From contig NZ_JBHTCQ010000001.1 of the NCBI RefSeq assembly GCF_042665525.1, positions 1,798,001 to 1,862,000 of the forward strand: a stretch of DNA of 64,000 nucleotides. The letters run 5' to 3'. The notes beneath the pieces were generated by a model that was not told where the DNA came from, searched no databases, and was given only the letters and a program-made list of their open reading frames with translations. Of the stretch, positions 16,095-23,355 are shown one piece after another (position 1 is the stretch's first letter; each line of letters starts with the position of its first letter). The translations under genes were made by a program, and so were the position numbers. The DNA comes from Allobogoriella alba. GTDB lineage: Bacteria > Actinomycetota > Actinomycetes > Actinomycetales > Actinomycetaceae.

Positions 16095-16880
16095 GTGGAG
16101 GTCGTCATCCAGCCCGGGAGCGCGCAGATCGCCTCCCTCGTCGCCGACGCCGTCGAGCGGCTGCTGACCGAGACCCCGGACGCGGTCCTCGGCCTGGCGA
16201 CCGGATCCAGCCCGCTCGCCGTCTACGACGAGCTCGTCCGCCGGCACGAGGCCGGCCGGATCTCCTTCGCCCGGGCGCGGGCGTTCCTCCTCGACGAGTA
16301 CGTCGGCCTGCCGGCGGACCACCCGGAGCGGTACCGCAACGTCATCGAGAAGGCCTTCACCGGCCGCGTCGACCTCCCGTCCGAGCACGTGCAGGGCCCC
16401 GACGGCTCGGCGCAGGACGTCCCCGCCGCCTGCGCCGCCTACGAGGAGGCCATCGCCGCGGCCGGTGGCGTCGACCTGCAGCTGCTCGGCATCGGCAGCG
16501 ACGGGCACATCGCGTTCAACGAGCCGGGATCCTCTCTCGCCTCCCGCACCCGCATCAAGACGCTCACCCGGCAGACCCGGCAGGACAACGCCCGGTTCTT
16601 CGGCGGCGACGTGGACGCCGTCCCGCACCACTGCCTCACCCAGGGCCTGGCCACGATCATGTCCGCGCGGCACCTCGTCCTTCTCGCCACCGGGTCGGCG
16701 AAGGCGGAGGCCGTCCACCAGCTCGTCGAGGGCCCGGTCAGCGCCATGTGGCCGGCCACCGTGATGCAGCACCACCCGCACGCCACGGTGCTGCTCGACG
16801 GCGCCGCCGCCTCCCGCCTGCAGCTGGCGGACTACTACCGTGAGGTGTTCGAGTCCAAGCCCGGATGGCAGGGGTTGTGA
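16095..16880 (+). CDS. nagB: glucosamine-6-phosphate deaminase
   Basis: The 261-residue enzyme converts glucosamine-6-phosphate to fructose-6-phosphate and ammonia. Visible family motifs are LGLATGSSPLAVYDELV (phosphate loop), FLLDEYVGLP (catalytic Asp), LGIGSDGHIAFNEPGSS (catalytic Asp-Gly-His and Glu) and LLATGSAKAEAV. GTG 16095 follows GAGGGG at the right distance. It feeds amino sugars from chitin or cell wall recycling into glycolysis, which fits the NgcEFG-like importer and GH3-like gene elsewhere in the window. Confidence 0.93.
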   Translation: MEVVIQPGSAQIASLVADAVERLLTETPDAVLGLATGSSPLAVYDELVRRHEAGRISFARARAFLLDEYVGLPADHPERYRNVIEKAFTGRVDLPSEHVQGPDGSAQDVPAACAAYEEAIAAAGGVDLQLLGIGSDGHIAFNEPGSSLASRTRIKTLTRQTRQDNARFFGGDVDAVPHHCLTQGLATIMSARHLVLLATGSAKAEAVHQLVEGPVSAMWPATVMQHHPHATVLLDGAAASRLQLADYYREVFESKPGWQGL

Positions 16881-16919
16881 CGCGCCGGAGCCGCGCACCC
16901 ACCGCCGGATCCACCGGCC

Positions 16920-16925
16920 TACACT
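16920..16925 (+). promoter_or_regulatory. -10 box of the DUF3039 gene
   Basis: TACACT ends 7 nt before ATG 16933, the arrangement of a leaderless promoter. No ribosome site is present between them. Confidence 0.55.
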
Positions 16926-16932
16926 TGCTCCC

Positions 16933-17298
16933 ATGAGCTCGACGACCCCGCCCAGTTCACCGGAGTCGGCGCCGCCGGCCGCGCCAGACCGACCGGCCGG
17001 CAGCACCGGCGTCCTCGAGCGCGAAGAGGTGCGCGAGCAGGCCTCACCGGGCGACGACGAGCGCTACGCCCACTACGTCCGCAAGGACAAGATCACCGCC
17101 GCCGCGGTCTCCGGTCAGCCGGTCGTCGCCCTGTGCGGCAAGGTGTGGACCCCCGGGCGCGACCCGAAGAAGTACCCCGTCTGCCCCACGTGCAAGGCCA
17201 TCTACGAAGGCATGCACGGCGACGGCGACGACTCCGGCGCCGGCAAGGGCCGCGGCCGCGGGTGGCCGTTCGGCCGCCGCGGCGGCTCGGCGGAGTGA
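16933..17298 (+). CDS. DUF3039 protein (small actinobacterial zinc-ribbon-like)
   Basis: The 121-residue protein has an acidic, Pro/Ser-rich N-terminus, the conserved HYVRKDKI core, and three Cys residues in LCGKVWTPGRDP and CPTCKAIYE that with a His could bind zinc. The C-terminus is Gly/Arg-rich. DUF3039 proteins are widespread in actinobacteria, normally next to a DEAD-box helicase as here, where the stop overlaps the helicase GTG (GTGA). Function is unknown; a nucleic-acid partner role for the helicase is a guess from context. Confidence 0.9.
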   Translation: MSSTTPPSSPESAPPAAPDRPAGSTGVLEREEVREQASPGDDERYAHYVRKDKITAAAVSGQPVVALCGKVWTPGRDPKKYPVCPTCKAIYEGMHGDGDDSGAGKGRGRGWPFGRRGGSAE

Positions 17299-19118
17299 CG
17301 GGCCCGACCGACCGCCGATCCCCCCACGCTCCCGCCGGCGTCTCCACGACGGCGGCCGAGCAGCTGCCGCCCGCCTACCCGGCGCGCGCGGCGTGGGGGA
17401 CGGCGTCCCGACTGCGCGCCTGGCAGGCCGAGGCGCTCACGCGCTACCAGGAGACCCAGCCCCGGGACTTCCTCGCCGTCGCCACCCCCGGCGCCGGCAA
17501 GACGACCTTCGCGCTGCGGATCGCCACCGAGCTGCTGGCCTCCGGCGTCGTGCGGCGCGTGACGGTCGTCTGCCCGACCGAGCACCTCAAGACGCAGTGG
17601 GCCGACGCGGCCGGGCGGGTGGGGCTGCAGCTCGACCCGCACTTCCGCAACAGCCAGGGCCGCCACGGCGCCGCCTTCGACGGCGTCGCGGTCACCTACG
17701 CCCAGGTCGCCGCGAACGCGGCCCTGCACCGCGCCCGCACGGCGGCGGAGCCGACCCTGGTCATCCTCGACGAGGTCCACCACGGCGGCGACGCGCTGAG
17801 CTGGGGCGACGCCGTCCGGGAGGCGTTCGAGCCGGCTCGCCGCCGGCTCGCGCTGACCGGGACGCCGTTCCGCTCCGACACCGCCGCGATCCCGTTCGTC
17901 GACTACGTCCCGGATGCCTACGGCGTGCGCCGCTCGCGTGCGGACTACTCCTACACGTACGGCGACGCGCTGCGCGACGGCGTCGTCCGGCCGGTCATCT
18001 TCCTCTCCTACTCCGGCCAGATGCGGTGGCGCACCAAGGCCGGCGACGAGGTCGCCGCCGAGCTCGCCGAGCCGATGACCAAGGACATGGCCGCCCAGGC
18101 CTGGCGCACCGCCCTGGACCCCGAGGGCGAGTGGATCCCCGCTGTGCTGCAGGCCGCCGACGTGCGCCTGTCCGAGATGCGCCGCTCCGTGCCCGACGCC
18201 GGCGGGCTCGTCATCGCCACCGACCAGGCCGCGGCCCGCGCCTACGCGCGGATCCTGCACCGCATCACCGGTGAGGAGGCCGTCGTCGTGCTCTCCGACG
18301 ACGCCGGTGCCTCCGCCCGCATCGAGGAGTTCGCCGGCGGCGAGCAGCGCTGGCTCGTGGCGGTCCGCATGGTCTCCGAGGGCGTCGACGTGCCCCGCCT
18401 CGCGGTCGGCGTCTACGCCACCGCGACCTCCACGCCGTTGTTCTTCGCCCAGGCCGTCGGCCGGTTCGTCCGCGCCCGGCGCCGCGGCGAGACCGCCTCG
18501 ATCTTCCTGCCGTCCGTGCCGCACCTCCTCGGCCTCGCCTCCGAGCTGGAGGTCGAACGTGACCACGCCCTGGACCGGGTGCTCACGGCCGAGGAGAAGG
18601 GGGACGTCGACTTCACCCCCGAGGACGCCCTCGTCGCCGCCGCGAACCGGACCGAGCAGGCCTCGGACGGTCTGCTGCCGGGTTTCGAGGCGCTCGAGGC
18701 GCAGGCGTCCTTCGACAAGGTGCTCTTCGACGGCGGCGAGTTCGGGACCGGCGCCGCGGTCGGGTCCGTCGAGGAGCAGGAGTACCTCGGCATCCCCGGG
18801 CTGCTCGAGCCGGACCAGGTGGCCCATCTGCTCCGGGCCCGCCAGGCCGAGCAGATCAAGACCCAGCAGCGGCAGGCCAAGGCGGACAAGGCTCGGCGTG
18901 AGAACGCCGGCGTCGACGACCACCGGCGCCGGCAGGCGGCCCGCAAGGAGCTCTCGAGCCTGGTCTCCGCCTGGTCGCGGCGCTCCGGTCAGCCGCACGG
19001 CGTCGTGCACACCGAGCTGCGCCGCCGGTGCGGGGGCCCGGAGGTGGCGCTCGCCCGGACCGAGGAGATCGAGGCTCGCATCGCCCTTGTCAGGAAATGG
19101 TTCGTGGGTCGGACCTAG
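17295..19118 (+). CDS. DEAD/DEAH-box superfamily 2 helicase
   Basis: The 607-residue SF2 ATPase has a Q-like N-terminal LRAWQAEAL, Walker A VATPGAGKTT (Lys69), DEVH (159-162), LALTGTPFRSD (motif III), and in the second RecA-like domain VRMVSEGVDVPRLAVGV (motif V) and QAVGRFVRARR (motif VI). A charged coiled-coil-like C-terminal region (about 500-570) follows. GTG 17295 overlaps the DUF3039 stop. It resembles the restriction-type helicases that sit beside DUF3039 in this order; role in DNA repair or RNA metabolism is not established. Confidence 0.9.
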   Translation: MTGPTDRRSPHAPAGVSTTAAEQLPPAYPARAAWGTASRLRAWQAEALTRYQETQPRDFLAVATPGAGKTTFALRIATELLASGVVRRVTVVCPTEHLKTQWADAAGRVGLQLDPHFRNSQGRHGAAFDGVAVTYAQVAANAALHRARTAAEPTLVILDEVHHGGDALSWGDAVREAFEPARRRLALTGTPFRSDTAAIPFVDYVPDAYGVRRSRADYSYTYGDALRDGVVRPVIFLSYSGQMRWRTKAGDEVAAELAEPMTKDMAAQAWRTALDPEGEWIPAVLQAADVRLSEMRRSVPDAGGLVIATDQAAARAYARILHRITGEEAVVVLSDDAGASARIEEFAGGEQRWLVAVRMVSEGVDVPRLAVGVYATATSTPLFFAQAVGRFVRARRRGETASIFLPSVPHLLGLASELEVERDHALDRVLTAEEKGDVDFTPEDALVAAANRTEQASDGLLPGFEALEAQASFDKVLFDGGEFGTGAAVGSVEEQEYLGIPGLLEPDQVAHLLRARQAEQIKTQQRQAKADKARRENAGVDDHRRRQAARKELSSLVSAWSRRSGQPHGVVHTELRRRCGGPEVALARTEEIEARIALVRKWFVGRT

Positions 19119-19121
19119 ACT
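19116..19121 (+). promoter_or_regulatory. -10 box of the small membrane protein gene
   Basis: TAGACT overlaps the helicase stop codon (TAG 19116-19118) and ends 6 nt before GTG 19128, consistent with a leaderless transcript. Confidence 0.5.
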
Positions 19122-19127
19122 GGCCAG

Positions 19128-19283
19128 GTGAACTTCTGGCTGGTCCTCCTCATCGTCGCGGTGGTCATGCTGGTGCTCGGGATCGCGATCCGGGCCGCCA
19201 CCGCGCTGGTGTGGATCGGCGCCATCGTGCTCGTCGTCTCACTCGTCATGAGCGCCCTGTACCGCGGGAAGGCCAACCGCTGA
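19128..19283 (+). CDS. 51-residue protein with two membrane helices
   Basis: The frame runs from GTG 19128 to TGA 19281-19283. It encodes VNFWLVLLIVAVVMLVLG, a short IRAAT turn, then TALVWIGAIVLVVSLVM and a basic tail (YRGKANR). Two predicted membrane helices with a positive C-terminus suggest a hairpin inner-membrane protein. A -10 box sits just upstream. It is short and has no recognised family; conserved position next to the helicase/pncB pair would be the best test. Confidence 0.7.
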   Translation: MNFWLVLLIVAVVMLVLGIAIRAATALVWIGAIVLVVSLVMSALYRGKANR

Positions 19284-19323
19284 CCCCTGCCCACCGGGCG
19301 CACCCACTGCAGCGGTCGGTGCC

Positions 19324-20664
19324 TCAGACCGCCTCGTGGCGGGTGGGGACGCCCGGCTCGCCCTCGCTGAGCCGCCACGCCGCGTAGGGCAGCTCGTCGC
19401 GCGCCGCCAGGTGACGTTCCTGGGCACGCTCCAGCGCGCCGTCGCCGCGGTGCTCCTCCACGATCTGCCCGCCCTCGCGGACCAGCTCCACCTGCAGGTG
19501 GCGCGCGCCCGCCCGGTCCAGCTCGGCACGGCCCGCCGCCACCGTCCCGCACGAGACCACCAGCTCCTCGACCGCGCGGCCGTCCTCGACCACGCGCCCG
19601 CCGACCTTCAGCCCGCCGACCGACTCCTTCGACGCCGATGTCTTCGCCACCTCGCGCATCCGGCCGTCCGCGCCCTCGCGCGCGACCAGCTTGTAGACGA
19701 GCTCCGCCGTCGGGTGGCCCGAACCGGTCACCAGCCGGGTCCCGACCCCGTAGGCGTCCACCGGCGCCGCGTTCAACGCCGCGATGGCGTACTCGTCCAG
19801 GTCGGAGGTGACGGTGATCTTCGTCGACGTCGCGCCGAGGGAGTCCAGCTGCTCCCGCACCGTGAACGCCTGCGCCACCAGGTCCCCGGAGTCCAGCCGC
19901 ACCGCCCCCAGCTCTCCGCCCGCCGCTCGCGCCGCGGCCACCGCGCGCTCGACCCCGCGCGTGACGTCGTAGGTGTCGACGAGCAGTGTCGTGCCCGGCC
20001 CGAACGCCTCGACCTGGGCGGCGAACGCGGCCTCCTCGTCGTCGTGCACCAGGGTGAAGGAGTGCGCGGCCGTGCCGATCGTGCGGATGCCGTACGAGCG
20101 GCCCGCCTCGAGCACGGAGGACCCGGCGAACCCGCCGACGACGGCGGCCCGCGCGGCCGCGACGGCGGACGCCTCGTGCGTACGCCGCGCCCCCATCTCC
20201 AGGCACGGGCGGCCGTGCGCGGCGGTCGTCATCCGGGAGGCTGCGGACGCCACGGCGCTGTCATGGTTCAGGATCGACAGCACGACGGTCTCCAGGATCA
20301 CCGCCTCCGCGAACGTGCCTCGCACGGTGAGCACCGGAGAGCCCGGGAAGAAGCACTCGCCCTCCGGGTAGCCGAGGATCGAGCCGCGGAAGGTGTACTC
20401 GCGGAGGAAGTCGAGCGTCTGCTCGCCCACGATGCCCGCACCGGCGAGGTAGTCGATCTCGGCGCCGGTGAACCGGAACGCCTCGACGGCGTCGAGGATC
20501 CGTGCCGTCCCGGCCACGACGCCGTAGCGGCGCCGGGGCGGCAGACGTCGGGCGAAGACCTCGAACACGCTCTGCCGGGACGCGGCCGACGAGCGCAGCG
20601 CCGCGTCGATCATCGTCAGCTCGTACATGTCGGTCAGCAGGGCCGTGCTGCTCGTGACGCGCAT
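19324..20664 (-). CDS. pncB: nicotinate phosphoribosyltransferase
   Basis: The 446-residue enzyme makes nicotinate mononucleotide from nicotinate and PRPP (Preiss-Handler NAD salvage). Typical segments are TDMYELTM at the start, VFEVFARRLPPRRRYGVVAG, EFRRTGAR-like LEMGARRTHE, IGTAAHSFTLVHDDE, LLVDTYDVTRG, AVRLDSGDL and AYGVGTRLVTG. The start is ATG 20664: an earlier in-frame GTG (20673) overlaps the -10 box TACCGT (20677-20672), whose spacing of 7 nt fits leaderless initiation at 20664. It is divergent from clpS. Confidence 0.92.
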   Translation of the reverse strand: MRVTSSTALLTDMYELTMIDAALRSSAASRQSVFEVFARRLPPRRRYGVVAGTARILDAVEAFRFTGAEIDYLAGAGIVGEQTLDFLREYTFRGSILGYPEGECFFPGSPVLTVRGTFAEAVILETVVLSILNHDSAVASAASRMTTAAHGRPCLEMGARRTHEASAVAAARAAVVGGFAGSSVLEAGRSYGIRTIGTAAHSFTLVHDDEEAAFAAQVEAFGPGTTLLVDTYDVTRGVERAVAAARAAGGELGAVRLDSGDLVAQAFTVREQLDSLGATSTKITVTSDLDEYAIAALNAAPVDAYGVGTRLVTGSGHPTAELVYKLVAREGADGRMREVAKTSASKESVGGLKVGGRVVEDGRAVEELVVSCGTVAAGRAELDRAGARHLQVELVREGGQIVEEHRGDGALERAQERHLAARDELPYAAWRLSEGEPGVPTRHEAV

Positions 20665-20671
20665 GTGGCTC

Positions 20672-20677
20672 ACGGTA
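20672..20677 (-). promoter_or_regulatory. -10 box of pncB
   Basis: TACCGT on the minus strand, 7 nt before ATG 20664. It decides the start, because the alternative GTG falls inside it. Confidence 0.55.
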
Positions 20678-20711
20678 GCGACCTGTGGGCCGCGGGCGGC
20701 CGGTGTGCTCG

Positions 20712-20717
20712 TAACCT
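20712..20717 (+). promoter_or_regulatory. -10 box upstream of the clpS leader ORF
   Basis: TAACCT ends 7 nt before ATG 20725, which opens a 12-codon frame that ends at clpS. This is the only TAnnnT box well placed for clpS. Confidence 0.5.
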
Positions 20718-20724
20718 GGGTGGC

Positions 20725-20763
20725 ATGCGTGCGAGCAGGTCCAGGACGGGTGGTGCGGCGTGA
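20725..20763 (+). CDS. possible 12-residue leader peptide upstream of clpS
   Basis: ATG 20725 encodes MRASRSRTGGAA and stops with TGA 20761-20763. The stop overlaps the clpS start in GTGA. A -10 box lies 7 nt upstream, so the mRNA would start at this ATG and clpS would be translated by coupling. The peptide has three Arg codons but no clear attenuator hairpin is visible. It may be a translation-initiation device rather than a functional peptide. Confidence 0.45.
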   Translation: MRASRSRTGGAA

Positions 20764-21068
20764 GCGCCGCGGCGTCCCCGCTGCCGGTGGAGGAGCAGCG
20801 CGCCACGCCCGAGCCGGTGGTCGTGCCGGACCGGCCGTGGCGCACCGTCGTCTGGGACGACCCGGTCAACCTCATGACCTACGTGACGTACGTGTTCCAG
20901 ACCTACTTCGGCTACGACGAGCGGACAGCGCACCGGCTCATGATGACCGTCCACACCGAGGGCCGCGCGGTCGTCTCCACGGGCCCGCGGGAGAAGATGG
21001 AGGTCGACGTCCAGGCGATGCACGGGTACGGGCTGTGGGCGACCCTCGAGCAGGAGGAAGGCGAGTAG
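20760..21068 (+). CDS. clpS: ClpS adaptor protein
   Basis: The 102-residue adaptor delivers N-degron substrates to ClpC/ClpAP. Family motifs are clear: VVWDDPVNLMTYVTYVF (binding-pocket Asp-Asp-Pro and Met), FGYDERTAHRLMMTVHTEGRAVVSTGPREKMEVDV. The N-terminus is a short flexible tail. The start is GTG 20760, coupled to the upstream 12-codon frame. The stop overlaps the next start by 1 nt. The clpS-DUF2017-murI order is common in actinobacteria. Confidence 0.93.
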   Translation: MSAAASPLPVEEQRATPEPVVVPDRPWRTVVWDDPVNLMTYVTYVFQTYFGYDERTAHRLMMTVHTEGRAVVSTGPREKMEVDVQAMHGYGLWATLEQEEGE

Positions 21069-21679
21069 TGCACGCGTTCGTCCCCGCCCACGGAGGACTC
21101 ACCTCGCGGCTCGAGACGGTCGAGCGCCGCATCATCGCGCGACTGGTCGCCGACACGGCGGAGCTGCTCGGCACCCGGATCGAGGGCCGCGACGCCCGCG
21201 GCGCCGACGTGGAGGATGTGCTGGCCGCTCTCGACTTCGAGCCGTCCGACGGCGCGCCCGGGACCCCGACAGACGCCGCGCTCGCCCGGCTGCTGCCGCC
21301 GATGAGCGAGGACGAGGACCTGGCGGGCGAGCTGCGGTCCCTCACCGAGGACTCGCTCCGTGCCGGGAAGGTCGAGCGGCTGGAGACCGTCTGGCGGGCC
21401 CTGACCGCGCCCGGCGAGGCGGTCGTCGTGGCGGCCGGCACCGAGGGCCGGTGGCTCGCCGCCCTCACCGACGTCCGACTCGTCCTGGCCGCCCGCCTCG
21501 GGATCGAGGACGAGTCCGACGCCGAGGCCGTCTACCGGCGTGCCGAGCGCCCCGCGTCCGAGCAGCAGGGCGGCCGCGCCGACGACGTCGAGGAGGCGAT
21601 GGCGACCATGTACGCGGCCCTCACGTGGTGGCAGGAGTCACTCCTCCAAGCCATGTCTCGGCGGGGGCGCGGCCGGTAG
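21068..21679 (+). CDS. DUF2017 domain protein
   Basis: The 203-residue protein is mostly helical: LETVERRIIARLVADTAELL, ARLLPPMSEDEDLAGELRSL, a middle block with LETVWRAL, and VRLVLAARLGIEDESD followed by a C-terminal MYAALTWWQESLL. This matches DUF2017, which is regularly found just after clpS in actinobacteria; its role is unknown. GTG 21068 overlaps the clpS stop. It probably belongs to one transcript with clpS. Confidence 0.88.
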   Translation: MHAFVPAHGGLTSRLETVERRIIARLVADTAELLGTRIEGRDARGADVEDVLAALDFEPSDGAPGTPTDAALARLLPPMSEDEDLAGELRSLTEDSLRAGKVERLETVWRALTAPGEAVVVAAGTEGRWLAALTDVRLVLAARLGIEDESDAEAVYRRAERPASEQQGGRADDVEEAMATMYAALTWWQESLLQAMSRRGRGR

Positions 21680-21690
21680 CCTCGAAGGTC

Positions 21691-22515
21691 GTGGACGAGG
21701 CACCCATCGGCATCTTCGACTCCGGCGTGGGCGGGCTGACCGTGGCGCGCGCGGTGCTCGACCAGCTCCCCGGCGAGTCGGTCCTCTACCTCGGCGACAC
21801 GGCCCACACGCCGTACGGTCCCAAGCCCATCGCCCAGGTCCGCGAGCTCGCCCTGGAGTCGCTCGACCGGCTGGTGCTCGCCGGCGTGAAGATGCTCGTC
21901 ATCGCCTGCAACTCCGCCTCCGCGGCCGTCCTGCGCGACGCGCGCGAGCGGTACGCGATCGACGCCGGCGTGCCCGTCGTCGAGGTGATCTTCCCCGCGG
22001 TGCGTCGCGCCGTCGCCGCGACCCGCAGCGGACGCGTCGGCGTCATCGGGACCCGCGCGACCATCGAGTCCGGCGCCTATGCGGACGCGTTCGCCGCCGC
22101 GCCGCACCTGAGTCTGACGACGGCGGCCGCACCCCGGTTCGTCGAGCTCGTCGAGCGCGGGGTCACCTCGGGGCCCGAGGTGCTCGACGCCGCCCGCGAG
22201 TACCTGGCACCCGTCCGCGCCGCCGAGGTCGACACGCTCGTCCTCGGCTGCACCCACTACCCCCTGCTCACCGGTGCCATCTCCTACGTCATGGGGGAGG
22301 GCGTCACGCTCGTCTCCTCCGCAGAGGAGACGGCCAAGGACGTCTACCGCACGCTCGTCGCCCACGACCTGCTCCGTGACCCGGCGGCAGAGCCGCGGCC
22401 CAGCCGTTACCTCGCCACCGGCGACCCCGAGGCCTTCGCGACGCACGCCAAGCGGTTCCTCGGTCCCGAGGTGACCGCCGTCAGCCCCGCCGAGACGCTC
22501 GCGGGGATCCGATGA
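21691..22515 (+). CDS. murI: glutamate racemase
   Basis: The 274-residue enzyme interconverts L- and D-glutamate for peptidoglycan. Both catalytic cysteines are present, in VIACNSASA and VLGCTHYPLL, along with IGIFDSGVGGLTV, GDTAHTPYG and VGVIGTRATIESGAY. GTG 21691 is used, 11 nt after the DUF2017 stop; a TAGCCT box (21677-21682) lies 8 nt upstream, so it may have its own promoter. The next gene overlaps by ATGA. Confidence 0.94.
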   Translation: MDEAPIGIFDSGVGGLTVARAVLDQLPGESVLYLGDTAHTPYGPKPIAQVRELALESLDRLVLAGVKMLVIACNSASAAVLRDARERYAIDAGVPVVEVIFPAVRRAVAATRSGRVGVIGTRATIESGAYADAFAAAPHLSLTTAAAPRFVELVERGVTSGPEVLDAAREYLAPVRAAEVDTLVLGCTHYPLLTGAISYVMGEGVTLVSSAEETAKDVYRTLVAHDLLRDPAAEPRPSRYLATGDPEAFATHAKRFLGPEVTAVSPAETLAGIR

Positions 22516-23312
22516 GGCTGACCGTCATCGGGTGCTCGGGCTCGATGTCGGGCCCCGGCTCGCCCGCGTCGTGCTACCTCGTCCAGGCCGACGGGACCGA
22601 CGAGCACGGCGAGCCGCGCACCTACTCCGTGCTCCTCGACCTCGGTCCGGGCGCCATGGGGGCGCTGCTGAACCACGTGGACCCGGCGGCCCTGGACCTG
22701 CTCAGCGTCTCCCACCTGCACGCCGACCACGTCGCTGACCTCGTCGGCATGCAGGTCTACCGACGCTGGCACCCGGGCGGGCCGCTGCCGGCGCTGTCCG
22801 TGGTCGGCCCGGAGGGCACGCTCGAGCGGCTCCGAGGCATCGACGGCAGCGAGGCCTCGGAGTGCTACGAGCGCGAGTTCCGCATCACCGCGCACGACAC
22901 GAACGTGCCCGTGCACGTCGGGCCGCTCACGCTCCAGGCGTTCCGGGTGAACCACCCGGTCCCCGCGTTCGGCGTCCGCCTGACCGGGCCGAGCTCCAGG
23001 GCCGGCGGCCCCGAGCGGGTGAGCCTCGCCTACACCGGCGACACCGACTGGTGCGACGGGCTCGTCCCCCTGGCCCAGGACGTCGACCTGCTGCTCAGCG
23101 AGGCCGCGTTCCAGGAGGGCCGCGACACCGTCCGCGGCGTGCACCTGACCGGCCGCCGTGCCGGGCAGCTCGCCGCCGCGGGTGAGGTGCGCCGCCTTGT
23201 GCTCACGCACCTGCAGCCGTGGACCGACCCCGACGTCGTCCGTCAGGAGGCGCACGACGTCTACCGGGGGCCGGTCGACCTCGCCGAGCCGGGCGCGGTC
23301 TGGACCCTCTGA
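22512..23312 (+). CDS. MBL-fold metal-dependent hydrolase
   Basis: The 266-residue beta-lactamase-fold protein has the zinc-binding SHLHADHVAD (HxHxDH), later NHPVPAFGVRL, YTGDTDWCDGL (bridging Asp) and LVLTHLQPW. It is closest in style to the RNase Z/phosphodiesterase-like group common after murI in actinobacteria. The substrate is not known. It is coupled to murI by ATGA. Confidence 0.88.
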   Translation: MRLTVIGCSGSMSGPGSPASCYLVQADGTDEHGEPRTYSVLLDLGPGAMGALLNHVDPAALDLLSVSHLHADHVADLVGMQVYRRWHPGGPLPALSVVGPEGTLERLRGIDGSEASECYEREFRITAHDTNVPVHVGPLTLQAFRVNHPVPAFGVRLTGPSSRAGGPERVSLAYTGDTDWCDGLVPLAQDVDLLLSEAAFQEGRDTVRGVHLTGRRAGQLAAAGEVRRLVLTHLQPWTDPDVVRQEAHDVYRGPVDLAEPGAVWTL

Positions 23313-23342
23313 CGGCTGTCCCTGACCCGTCCGGGGCCTCGG

Positions 23343-23348
23343 TAGCCT
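23343..23348 (+). promoter_or_regulatory. -10 box of ppc
   Basis: TAGCCT ends 7 nt before ATG 23356, with no ribosome site between, consistent with a leaderless ppc message. Confidence 0.55.
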
Positions 23349-23355
23349 GGCGGGT

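Noticed and set aside
20665..20673. GTG at 20673 as the pncB start
   Set aside because: It overlaps the -10 box TACCGT. The downstream ATG has the spacing expected for a leaderless start.
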